Shown here: positions 25,914-33,900 of the stretch, one piece after another
How the letters are laid out: each line of letters begins with the position of its first letter
How positions within the stretch are numbered: the stretch's first letter is position 1
Assembly (NCBI GenBank): GCA_023423935.1
Contig: JAFAEQ010000038.1
Location: forward strand, 44,185 to 108,184
DNA: 64,000 nucleotides
Direction: 5' to 3'
Source of the DNA: Pseudomonadota bacterium
Lineage (GTDB): Bacteria > Pseudomonadota > Gammaproteobacteria > Steroidobacterales > Steroidobacteraceae
Notes under the pieces: model-generated
Seen by the model: only the letters and a program-made list of their open reading frames with translations
Told to the model about the DNA's origin: nothing
Databases searched by the model: none
Position numbers and translations under genes: made by a program

Positions 25914-26732
25914 ATGAAAACCAATAAGCGACTGGCCTTCCCTCTCTTTCTTCTGTTCGGATCGACAGGTCTTGCTCAGGCTGCCGACACCTCTGGCGCG
26001 CCTGAGGTGCCCGAGTGGGCTCATCCCGGTTCGGCGACTCGTCAACAGGTGGCGCCGCCTCCCGACTTTCGCCGTGCAACGACGACGTTCCACACGCCGA
26101 TCGGCATATTTGAAGGCCAGTCGGATATCGGCAGCGCGGTCGTGCCGGGCAGCGCCAGCTTCGATGAGAAAACTCAGCAGTACACGATCAACTCCGCCGG
26201 CTACAACGTGTGGTACACGCGCGATGAGTTTCGCTATTTGTGGAAAAAGATGACGGGCGACGTGTCGCTGGCTGCGGATATCGCCTACCCCGATCCGAAT
26301 GGATATGGCGATCGCAAGGCGGTGCTGGTCATTCGTCAGGATCTGGACGATGACTCCAGGGAGGCGATCGTCGCGCTGCATGGCGAAGGCATGATTCATC
26401 TTGCGCAGCGACCCGAGAAAGGTGCGCGTATCAAGGATATGGAGTATCGAATCGGCGCTCGCGGTCGCCCCGAAGGCAAGTCTCCGGACAGCCTCGTGAC
26501 CGTAGTCGCCAAGCGCATCGGCATCGAAAAGCGCGGCAACGAGTTCGCGTTATTCGTGAGTCTGGAGGGCGAGCCGATGCATCAGTTCGGACCGCCAATC
26601 ACGCTCGAGCTCAAGGAGCCCTTCTATGTGGGCATCGGCTTCTGCTCGCATCTACCGGCGACGATCGACACTGCAGTGCTGTCGAACGTCGTGGTCGAGA
26701 ACCAGGCGGGCAAACTGACTGGGGTCCGCTAG
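25914..26732 (+). CDS. Exported protein with concanavalin-like (DUF1349/YesU-type) fold
   Basis: The 272-residue precursor has a signal peptide (LAFPLFLLFGSTGLAQAAD). The mature part is beta-rich with FEGQSDIGSAVVPGSASFDEK, NVWYTRDEFRYLWKKMTGDVSL and AVLVIRQDLDDDSREAIVALHG. This layout is found in proteins of the DUF1349/YesU lectin-like fold, often fused to TolB-like propellers, and suggests a sugar- or ligand-binding sandwich without enzymatic residues I can identify. The family call is by resemblance. Its stop codon TAG is the first part of a long CTAG repeat array. Confidence 0.7.
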   Translation: MKTNKRLAFPLFLLFGSTGLAQAADTSGAPEVPEWAHPGSATRQQVAPPPDFRRATTTFHTPIGIFEGQSDIGSAVVPGSASFDEKTQQYTINSAGYNVWYTRDEFRYLWKKMTGDVSLAADIAYPDPNGYGDRKAVLVIRQDLDDDSREAIVALHGEGMIHLAQRPEKGARIKDMEYRIGARGRPEGKSPDSLVTVVAKRIGIEKRGNEFALFVSLEGEPMHQFGPPITLELKEPFYVGIGFCSHLPATIDTAVLSNVVVENQAGKLTGVR

Positions 26733-26800
26733 CCCACTAGCCCACTAGCCGACTAGCCGACTAGCCGACTAGCCGACTAGTCTGCTGGTCCGCTAGCCAG
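26729..26800. repeat. CTAG octamer array, nine tandem units
   Basis: Nine 8-base units follow each other without gaps: CTAGCCCA twice, CTAGCCGA four times, then CTAGTCTG, CTGGTCCG and CTAGCCAG. The first CTAG contains the stop codon of the upstream gene. Seven consecutive units start with CTAG, a tetramer that is generally rare in proteobacterial DNA. Confidence 0.95.
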
Positions 26801-27040
26801 AGTACGAGACTCGCGCCGCAAACCCGTCTAGTTTCTGGCTAGCAGACTAGTTGGCTAGCAAACTGGTTGGCTAGCTAGCGAGCTAGCCAGAGTACGAGAC
26901 TCGCGCCGCAATCCCATCTTGATTCGGGCTAGCAGACCAGTTGGCTAGCAGACTAGCTGGCTAGCTAGCGAGAGCACGAGACTCGCGCCGCAATCCCGTC
27001 TTGATTCTGGCTAGCAGACCAGTTGGCTAGCAGACTAGTG
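26799..27040. repeat. Three long CTAG-rich direct repeat units, period about 90 then 82 bp
   Basis: AGAGTACGAGACTCGCGCCG starts at 26799 and 26889, and with one change at 26971. Each copy is followed by CCC-TC-T-GATT-type sequence and then octamers such as CTAGCAGA, CTAGTTGG and CTAGCTAG. About 23 CTAG tetramers occur between 26729 and 27040. A fourth, diverged copy begins at 27234. Confidence 0.92.
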
Positions 27041-27066
27041 ACCTGTAACAGCCGATTCAGTATTGA

Positions 27067-27180
27067 TGTCACCCCGGCGACGGCCCGGGGGTCACCCCGG
27101 CGAAGGCCGGGGCCCAGGCCCTGAGACCACGGTAATCCCGCCGAAGATCCCGGCCTTCGCCAGGCCTTCGCCGGGATGAC
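27067..27180. repeat. REP/MITE-like palindromic element
   Basis: The left end GTCACCCCGGCGACGGC (27068-27084) and the right end GCCTTCGCCGGGATGAC (27164-27180) are imperfect inverted repeats. The interior has further copies of CCCCGGCGAAGGCCGGGG and CCGGCCTTCGCC. This is the widespread CCGGCGAAGGCCGG intergenic element family. It sits inside the CTAG repeat region, splitting copies three and four. Confidence 0.8.
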
Positions 27181-27233
27181 GACCAAAGGCAGCACTCTCG
27201 AACGTTACAGTCACAGTGTGCTGGTCCGCTACC

Positions 27234-27299
27234 AGAGTACGAGACTCGGGCCACAAACCCATCTTTATTCTGGCTAGCGCCTAGTGACTAGCGCCTAGC
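27234..27299. repeat. Fourth, truncated copy of the CTAG-rich unit
   Basis: AGAGTACGAGACTCGGGCCR continues with AAACCCATCTTTATTCTGG and four CTAG tetramers (27274, 27281, 27288, 27295), with a looser period than in the first copies. It ends nine bases before the stop of the convergent flavin-binding protein gene. Confidence 0.8.
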
Positions 27300-27308
27300 A
27301 GGCTGCTT

Positions 27309-27803
27309 TCAGCTGTGCAACCGGACCTCGCCGACTTTGTCGCGATAGTCCTTTTTCGGGTCGCGGCCGAGCAGAATCTTCGCGCCGGCGAACAGGCTGT
27401 TTTCATTGAGCCAGATCTGTGCGCGCCCGGGTTCGAAGCGTATGAGCTGAAGTTTCGGATCGCTCTTGCCTTCCGGATACCAGGCTGCGACGAACCGATT
27501 CCACAATCGATCGATCGTTTCCGGATCGTTATCCTTGAAGAGTTCGCCGTGGAGCGTCGCGAACACATCGTGACCTTTGGACACGAAATGGATCATGGCG
27601 GCGTGGGAGTCGCCCATCGACTTCATCATGTCCGTGTCCACCGCCGTGAAGAACCAGATCGGGCCTCGATCTTCGTTATCGGCAAACTGCGCCGTCATCG
27701 GTTGAGAGTGCCCTTCATCGACGCCATCGAGCGCGAGCATCACCGTCATGTCGGATCGCAATGCTTTGAACAGCTTGGCTTCGAGTTCGGCTTCGTTGCT
27801 CAC
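27309..27803 (-). CDS. Pyridoxamine-5-phosphate-oxidase-like general stress protein
   Basis: Started at the GTG at 27803 (AGGAGT six bases upstream), the product has 164 residues. It follows the split-barrel flavin-binding fold of the general-stress-protein-26 group: TAQFADNEDRGPIWFFTAVDTDM, HFVSKGHDVFATLHGELF, PETIDRLWNRFVAAWYPEGKSDPKLQLIRFEP. Relatives bind FMN, FAD or F420 as dimers; most have no assigned reaction and respond to oxidative or osmotic stress. The frame to 27887 adds no fold residues. It is divergent from the glycine-zipper gene. Confidence 0.9.
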   Translation of the reverse strand: MSNEAELEAKLFKALRSDMTVMLALDGVDEGHSQPMTAQFADNEDRGPIWFFTAVDTDMMKSMGDSHAAMIHFVSKGHDVFATLHGELFKDNDPETIDRLWNRFVAAWYPEGKSDPKLQLIRFEPGRAQIWLNENSLFAGAKILLGRDPKKDYRDKVGEVRLHS

Positions 27804-27979
27804 GGGCGTACTCCTGGCGATGGGGCGTGTCGTTGAGCAACGAAAAAACCGCGCGAGAGTTCCGCACGTCGATCTGCTCACGACCACCGATCAAATTGTC
27901 GCTGCAGCCCGACGGAATTCGTCAGCCCAGCGGGATCTCGGCAGAATCACCACATCAGTCACTTCTGCACGGAAAATTC

Positions 27980-28552
27980 ATGATGAAGCCATTGCTGAAA
28001 CGACTTTCAATCGCGCTCCTGGTTTGCTTCGTGGCGGCGACCCCGGCCCTGAGCGATCCACCCGATCACGCCAAGGCGCACGGCTGGCGCAAAAAGCACG
28101 ATCCGCGCTATGTGGGATATACGGGCGGCGGCTGGGAGCGCGATTATGGAATTCTCGAAGGCACCTGCCGTCGCAAGGAGATCGGGACGGTCATCGGTGC
28201 GATTGCTGGCGGCGCGATCGGATCACAAGTGGGCGAAGGCGACGGCAGAACCGTTGCCATCGTCGTGGGCTCGGTGCTCGGCGGACTCATCGGCCGGGAA
28301 ATCGGCAAGGATCTCGATGAGGAAGATCGGGCGTGCGCAGGACATGCACTCGAGCTGGCGAAACCGGGCCACGCCGTGCGATGGGTCAACGAACGCACTC
28401 AGGTGACTTATCTTCTGACGCCGCTAGCCGGCAAGGCAAAGGATCCCAAGCACTGCAGGCGCTTCAACATCGAAACGCGCGCAGGGAAACAGTCGAAAAC
28501 ATCCAAAGGTCGTGCCTGTCGCGATGATCGCGGAGCGTGGACGATCAGCTGA
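27980..28552 (+). CDS. Exported glycine-zipper (2TM-type) surface protein
   Basis: The 190-residue precursor has a signal peptide (LSIALLVCFVAATPALSD), a basic segment, and a glycine zipper (IGTVIGAIAGGAIGSQVGEG, then VVGSVLGGLIGREIGKDLDE) of the Rick_17kDa/Gly-zipper_2 type that inserts in the envelope. The C-terminal part, KAKDPKHCRRFNIETRAG followed by a Cys, is the family's usual small domain. These proteins sit at the outer membrane and affect envelope integrity. Start ATGATG gives two equivalent choices; the ribosome site is weak. Confidence 0.9.
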   Translation: MMKPLLKRLSIALLVCFVAATPALSDPPDHAKAHGWRKKHDPRYVGYTGGGWERDYGILEGTCRRKEIGTVIGAIAGGAIGSQVGEGDGRTVAIVVGSVLGGLIGREIGKDLDEEDRACAGHALELAKPGHAVRWVNERTQVTYLLTPLAGKAKDPKHCRRFNIETRAGKQSKTSKGRACRDDRGAWTIS

Positions 28553-28560
28553 GGTGCATC

Positions 28561-29445
28561 ATGAACATCGGATTCGCAGGTCTCGGACAGATGGGAACGG
28601 GCATGGCCACGAACCTGATCAAGGCGGGGCACGAAGTCATGCTGTTCAACCGTAGTGTGGAGAAAGCGCAGGCCATCGCCGGCCCGAAGGCTCAGGTGGC
28701 GCGCGAAATCAAAGCGCTCGGTGCCTGTGATGTCGTGATCACGATGCTTGCGAACGATCACGCCGTGGAAGAAGTCGTACTGAGCAGCGTCGGGCTACTC
28801 TCGCATTTGCGACGCGACGCCACGCATGTCTCGATGAGCACGATCAGCGTTGCGCTCGCCGAGCGATTGACACAGGCGCATCAGGCGGCCGGCCAGAGCC
28901 TCGTGTCAGCGCCTGTTTTCGGTCGACCCGATGCTGCGGCAGCGGCCAAGCTCGCCATCGTCGTGGCAGGCGACGCTGCGCGCGTAAAACAGCTTGAACC
29001 ACTCTTCTCCGCAATGGGTCATCTGACATTGCCGGTCTCGGAAACGCCGCGCGATGCGAACCTGGTGAAGATCTGTGGCAATTTCATGATTGCCTCCGTC
29101 ATCGAGTCGCTTGGCGAAGCCGTGGCACTCGTTCGCAAAGCAGGGATAGCGCCGCAAACGTTCGTCGACGTGCTGACCTCGACACTCTTCAATGCGCCGG
29201 TGTACAAAACGTACGGCGGACTGATCGCTCGTGAACAGTACTCGCCCGCCGGCTTCGCGGCGCCGCTCGGCTATAAAGATGTGGGACTCGCGCTCGAAGC
29301 CGCAAGCACGCTGCAGGTGCCGATGCCGGTTGCGAGCCTGCTGCGCGATCGCTTCCTGCGAGTGCTCGCTGAAGGCGGCACTTCGCTCGACTGGTCGGCT
29401 ATCGCACAGTTGAGCGCTGCGGACGCGGGATTGAGATCGTCTTAA
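28561..29445 (+). CDS. NAD(P)-dependent beta-hydroxyacid dehydrogenase family oxidoreductase
   Basis: The 294-residue protein begins IGFAGLGQMGTGMATNLIKA, the dinucleotide-binding signature of the 6-phosphogluconate/3-hydroxyisobutyrate dehydrogenase family. The NRS after the second strand favours NADP. The substrate motif reads LVSAPVFGRPDAAAAAKLAI, and the catalytic Lys lies in LVKICGNFMIASVIESLGE. Members include glyoxylate and succinic semialdehyde reductases and imine reductases; the substrate is open. GAGGTGCATC precedes the ATG. Its stop overlaps by four bases the end of the convergent flippase gene. Confidence 0.92.
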   Translation: MNIGFAGLGQMGTGMATNLIKAGHEVMLFNRSVEKAQAIAGPKAQVAREIKALGACDVVITMLANDHAVEEVVLSSVGLLSHLRRDATHVSMSTISVALAERLTQAHQAAGQSLVSAPVFGRPDAAAAAKLAIVVAGDAARVKQLEPLFSAMGHLTLPVSETPRDANLVKICGNFMIASVIESLGEAVALVRKAGIAPQTFVDVLTSTLFNAPVYKTYGGLIAREQYSPAGFAAPLGYKDVGLALEAASTLQVPMPVASLLRDRFLRVLAEGGTSLDWSAIAQLSAADAGLRSS

Positions 29446-30926
29446 GCGGTCCGCCGCAAAGAGCCCACGAGCGCTTTGAGCTCCAACAGATCCACTGCCC
29501 GCAATGCGAGGAGCGCGAGCGCGTAAGCAAGCACCGATAACGTGGCGCTGACAAAGACGTTGACATCGAACGCTCCGAGCGTGAGCGCCGCGAACGCCAT
29601 CGCCACTCCGGCGAGGAGCGACAGGCCCAGGCGTCTCCCCAAGGCCGCATCGAGAATGCCTTTGGGGATCAGATACAGTCCGACCGCGACCATCAGAATC
29701 TCGCTGAGCACGATCGCGACACACACACCGAGGCCTCCGTTGCCTGTCTGCTCCTGAAACCAGGGAATCAGCACGGGATCGCACACGACGCTGACGATCA
29801 CGCACGCGAACTGGACCAATGCCCAGAGACTCTGCTTTCCGATCGATGTCAGGCACGTGCCGATCGGCATGCTGAAGTACACCAGAAACAGATAGATCGC
29901 GAGCACTCGCAGATTGGCTTCCGCAGGCGCGTACTCGCTCTCGCTGAAAATCATGATGCCGATCTGCGGGAACAGCGCACATCCGAGCGCGACAGGCATG
30001 ACGGCCAGCGTGCACAAGTGAAATGCATCGGCGGCGGTGCGGCGGAACAGCGATGGATTCTCGTTGTGAAACCGGCACAGCGTCGGATAGAGCGCAACGA
30101 CCAGCGCCGAGGCCGGATACACGAGAATGCCGACCAGCTTTCGCGCGGCACCGAACCAGCCCATCGATTCCGGCGAGCCGAAGTGCGAGAGCATCGCAGC
30201 GTCGATCATCGGTTGCAGTGCGAGGATCAGCGCGAACGCAAAGAAGCCGCGTCCGGTCGCGAACAGTTCTTTGATCGTGTCCCATTGCACGCACAGCTTC
30301 GGCACATGCATCGCCGGCAGCATGCGCAGTACCACCAGCGCGCCGATGGCCGCACAGGCGACCTGCGCGCCGAGGAACATCTCGATGCCGCCACCCATCA
30401 AGAGCACCGGCACCGATACTGCAGCGATCAGCAGCTGCCATGCCACGTACGTCGTCGCAGCAAAGTCGGTGCGCTCGAAGCCTCGGAACACGTCCTGACA
30501 TGCGCTCGCGACCGTCACGAGCAGCGCCACCGTCATCGCAAGGATGACGACGACGATGAGATCGCGTTCGTAGCCCAGGAGCAGCAACCCCACAGGGACC
30601 ACGATCAGGACGAGCGCGCCCGCAATGACTCGCCATGCAATGCCGCTGCCCAGCAGTAGGCCGGCGCGCGCACGATCGACAGCCACTTTGCCCGTCAACG
30701 CGCCGGCCTGGCCCCATTCGACGAAGATCAGCGCGAAAGAAGCAATCGAGGTGGCGAGAAACAGTTGCCCGAAATCAACGGCGCCCAGAGAGCGCGCGGC
30801 AATCGCATTCACCAGAATCGACACTGGCGTGACGATCGCCTGCGCCAGCACCAGCCATAAAGCATTGCGAACGACGCGCGAACCGGATGCCCGACGTTCG
30901 TCGATGGCTGATGCTTCGATACTCAC
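29442..30926 (-). CDS. MOP-superfamily lipid/oligosaccharide flippase-type transporter
   Basis: This 494-residue protein has about 12-14 hydrophobic segments and the N-terminal pattern of Wzx-like flippases (ARSLGAVDFGQLFLATSIASFALIF, QDVFRGFERTDFAATTYVA, FFAFALILALQPMIDAAMLSH). Such transporters flip lipid-linked oligosaccharides, or export amphiphilic compounds, across the inner membrane by proton exchange. It is transcribed 24 bases after the lipopeptide synthetase stop, so co-transcription is likely. No other polysaccharide gene is near. I infer that it exports the lipopeptide; this is untested. Confidence 0.88.
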   Translation of the reverse strand: MSIEASAIDERRASGSRVVRNALWLVLAQAIVTPVSILVNAIAARSLGAVDFGQLFLATSIASFALIFVEWGQAGALTGKVAVDRARAGLLLGSGIAWRVIAGALVLIVVPVGLLLLGYERDLIVVVILAMTVALLVTVASACQDVFRGFERTDFAATTYVAWQLLIAAVSVPVLLMGGGIEMFLGAQVACAAIGALVVLRMLPAMHVPKLCVQWDTIKELFATGRGFFAFALILALQPMIDAAMLSHFGSPESMGWFGAARKLVGILVYPASALVVALYPTLCRFHNENPSLFRRTAADAFHLCTLAVMPVALGCALFPQIGIMIFSESEYAPAEANLRVLAIYLFLVYFSMPIGTCLTSIGKQSLWALVQFACVIVSVVCDPVLIPWFQEQTGNGGLGVCVAIVLSEILMVAVGLYLIPKGILDAALGRRLGLSLLAGVAMAFAALTLGAFDVNVFVSATLSVLAYALALLALRAVDLLELKALVGSLRRTA

Positions 30927-30950
30927 ACTGCGGACCGGAGCAGCCGGCGC

Positions 30951-33900
30951 TCAAAGCTGCGCGCTATGGGCCCAGCGCTCGGCGTTGGCCAGACACTTCG
31001 CCAGCGTCGAGGCGAGCGCCGCGGCATTTGGGTTCTGCGTGAGTGTGAAGTGCGTGCCGGGTACCTGATGAACATCGACACCGCCATGCGCAAGCTCCGC
31101 CCAACCGAACGCGCACTCGCGTGCTCCCTCCGGAATCTCGGCATCTCTTGCGAGCAGCAACGTGACTTTGCCGTCGTAAGCGGCGGGTCGATAACGTGCC
31201 GCCGCTGCCAGGAACGAGCGAGTGAGCCAGACGTCGCGAAGATCGTGCGGAATTGGCAGCGCCTGTCGTTGGTAATGACGGATGCGTATCGAGTCCCGGA
31301 GATACGTGAGATCGCGCTCCAGCCGCGTCGTCATCTTGCGCAGCAGATACAGTGGCCCGCCGCGAAGCAGACCTTCGCACCAACGGCGCGTGCGGCGTGA
31401 GAACCGCAGCGGCTGCAAGTTCGGACCGTAAGCATCCAGCAGCGCCAGAAGGGCGACTTCTTCGCCTTGCGCGCGCAGCCGGCTGGCCATTTCGAACGCG
31501 ACCCAACCGCCCCCGCAGTAGCCGCTCAGGTAGTACGGACCATGAGGCTGCACGCTGCGAAGTTCCTCGAGATACGCCTGCGCCATCGATTCGATGTTGT
31601 CGTACGGATTACTCCAGCCATCGACACCCGGCGCCTGCAGCGCAAAGAACGGCTGATCGATGCCGAGGTGCTGCGCGATGGCCCAGAAATTCAGCACGTG
31701 GCCACCGGCGCCGTGCACACAGAACAAGCGTGGACGCGCACCACGCTCCTGGATGGGAACAAGATGCGTGAATTCGCGAGCTACCGCCTGGTGCTGTTCC
31801 AATGTCGTCTCGCGCTGCTCACGGATCTTCTCCGCCAGATACTCGATCGTCGGACGCTCGAACAGGAGCGAGAGCTGCAACGGCACCTGAAACTCGCGCT
31901 CGATGGCGGCGAACAGACGTGCCGCGAGCAGCGAATGGCCGCCCATCATGAAGAAGTTGTGCCTGACGCCGACGCGGGCCGTGCCGAGCACGTCCTGCCA
32001 CAGACGTTGCAGGCCGAGCTCGATCTCATCGCGCGGCTCGACGAACTCTTGGGTTGCGCTCTGCGAATGTTGCGGCATCGGCAAAGCCTTGCGATCGATC
32101 TTGCCGTTCGGCGTCTGCGGAAAGCGCTCGAGCCCCACGAACGCCGAAGGGATCATGTACAAAGGCAGTCGCCGGGCAAGGCACTCGGTCATCTCGGTGA
32201 TCAGCGACGGATCCGCGAGATGCTCGGGACTTGCCACGAAATAGGCGACGAGACGATCGTCCGCCGGGCCGAACGCAATCGCGCTCACGACTGCGTCGAG
32301 GATGCGCGTATCCAGCCGCATTGCCTGTTCGATCTCCGCAGGTTCGATGCGAAAGCCGCGCAGTTTGATCTGATGATCGAGGCGTCCCAGGTACTCGAGC
32401 GACAGATCGCTGCGCCATACGCCAGCGTCGCCCGTGCGGTACATGCGGGCGTGCGGATCACTCGAGAACGGATCGGGCAGAAACTTTTCGGCCGTGAGCG
32501 CCGGAATGCGGAAGTAGCCGGACGCCACACCGGCGCCGCCGATGTAGATCTCACCGGCCACGCCTTGCGGAACGGGCTGGCGATGTTCGTCCAGAACATA
32601 GATGGTGGTTGCATCGATCGGCCGTCCGATCGGAATCGTCGCAGCTTCTTCGCCCGTGACCCGATGCAGTGTCGACCAGATCGTCGTCTCGGTCGGACCA
32701 TACATGTTCCAGAGCGATGCGCACCGGTCGAGCAGCCGCGCTGCAAGCTCGCGCGGAAATGCCTCGCCTCCGCAAAGTATTTTCATGTCCCGATGCCCGG
32801 ACCAGCCGGCATCGAGCAGCATCTTCCACGTGGCTGGTGTGGCCTGCATGAGCGTCGGCGCGTAGGACTCCATCAATGCCATCAGCCGTCGCCCGTCCGC
32901 CACGACATTTTCTGCCGCCACGAATACCGAAGCACCGCAGATGAGCGGCAGGAAGAGCTCGAGGCCTGCGATATCGAACGACACGGTCGTCACCGACAAC
33001 AAACGTTCGCCCACCCCCAGGCCCGGCGTATGACGCATCGATCGCAGGAAGTTTGCCAACGCACCGCGCGGCACTTCGACGCCCTTCGGCCGTCCGGTCG
33101 ATCCAGACGTATAGATGATGTAAGCCGCCTGACTCGATGACGCAGGTGAGCTCTTGAAGCCGGGCGCGGATTGCGAAGCCGTCATGTCGACGATCACCGC
33201 CGACTCCGGAATCGCGAATCGCTCGGCGATTCCGTCGCGCGTCAGCACGACGCGAATGTCCGCATCCTGCAGGACCATGTTCACGCGCTCCGCCGGATGT
33301 CGCCAATCCAATGGCACGTAGGCTGCGCCGCTCTTGAGTACTGCGAGCAATGCCGTCACCAGATGCCGGCTGCGCTCCAGACACACGGCTACTCGTTGTC
33401 CGGGACCGACGCCCATCGCCTGAAGATGCGCTGCCAGATCGGACGTCGCCGCATCCAGCTCGCGATAACAAAGCGTGCCCTCGGCATCGAGCACCGCATC
33501 GCCGTCGGGCGTGCGTTGCGCCTGCGCTTCGAACTGTGCGACCAGATCGACGGGCTCGCCTACTGCAGCGCCGGCGGTCGCCTCGAGCAGCCGCTGTCGC
33601 TCGGCCACGCTTAACAGGGGGATCTTCGCAATCGACGTCTGCGGGGACAGTACGATGTGCTGAAGAATATTCACGTAGTGATCGAGCAAGCGCTGGATAG
33701 TCGTGCGCTCGAACAGATCTGCGCTGTACTCCACGCTCGCAATGCGACCGAAATCCGTATCGAGAATCAAAAGGCTCAGATCGAACTGCGATGCGTGACG
33801 CGAGATCATCATCGGGCGCATGGTGACCGGGCCTGCGGTGCGCTCAGGCATCGGCGCATTCTGGAAGTCGAACATCACGCGGATCAGCGGCGATTCACCT

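Noticed and set aside
26965..27195. Minus-strand frame of 76 residues rich in Pro, Gly and Arg
   Set aside because: It is the translation of the CCGGCGAAGGCCGG palindromic element and CTAG repeats, a classic false gene.
26729..27300. CRISPR array in the CTAG region
   Set aside because: The repeats are octamers and 82-90-bp direct units with no unique spacers of constant length and no cas gene nearby.
31467..33140. 557-residue plus-strand frame inside the synthetase gene
   Set aside because: It mirrors the NRPS coding frame and has no domain or start signal.
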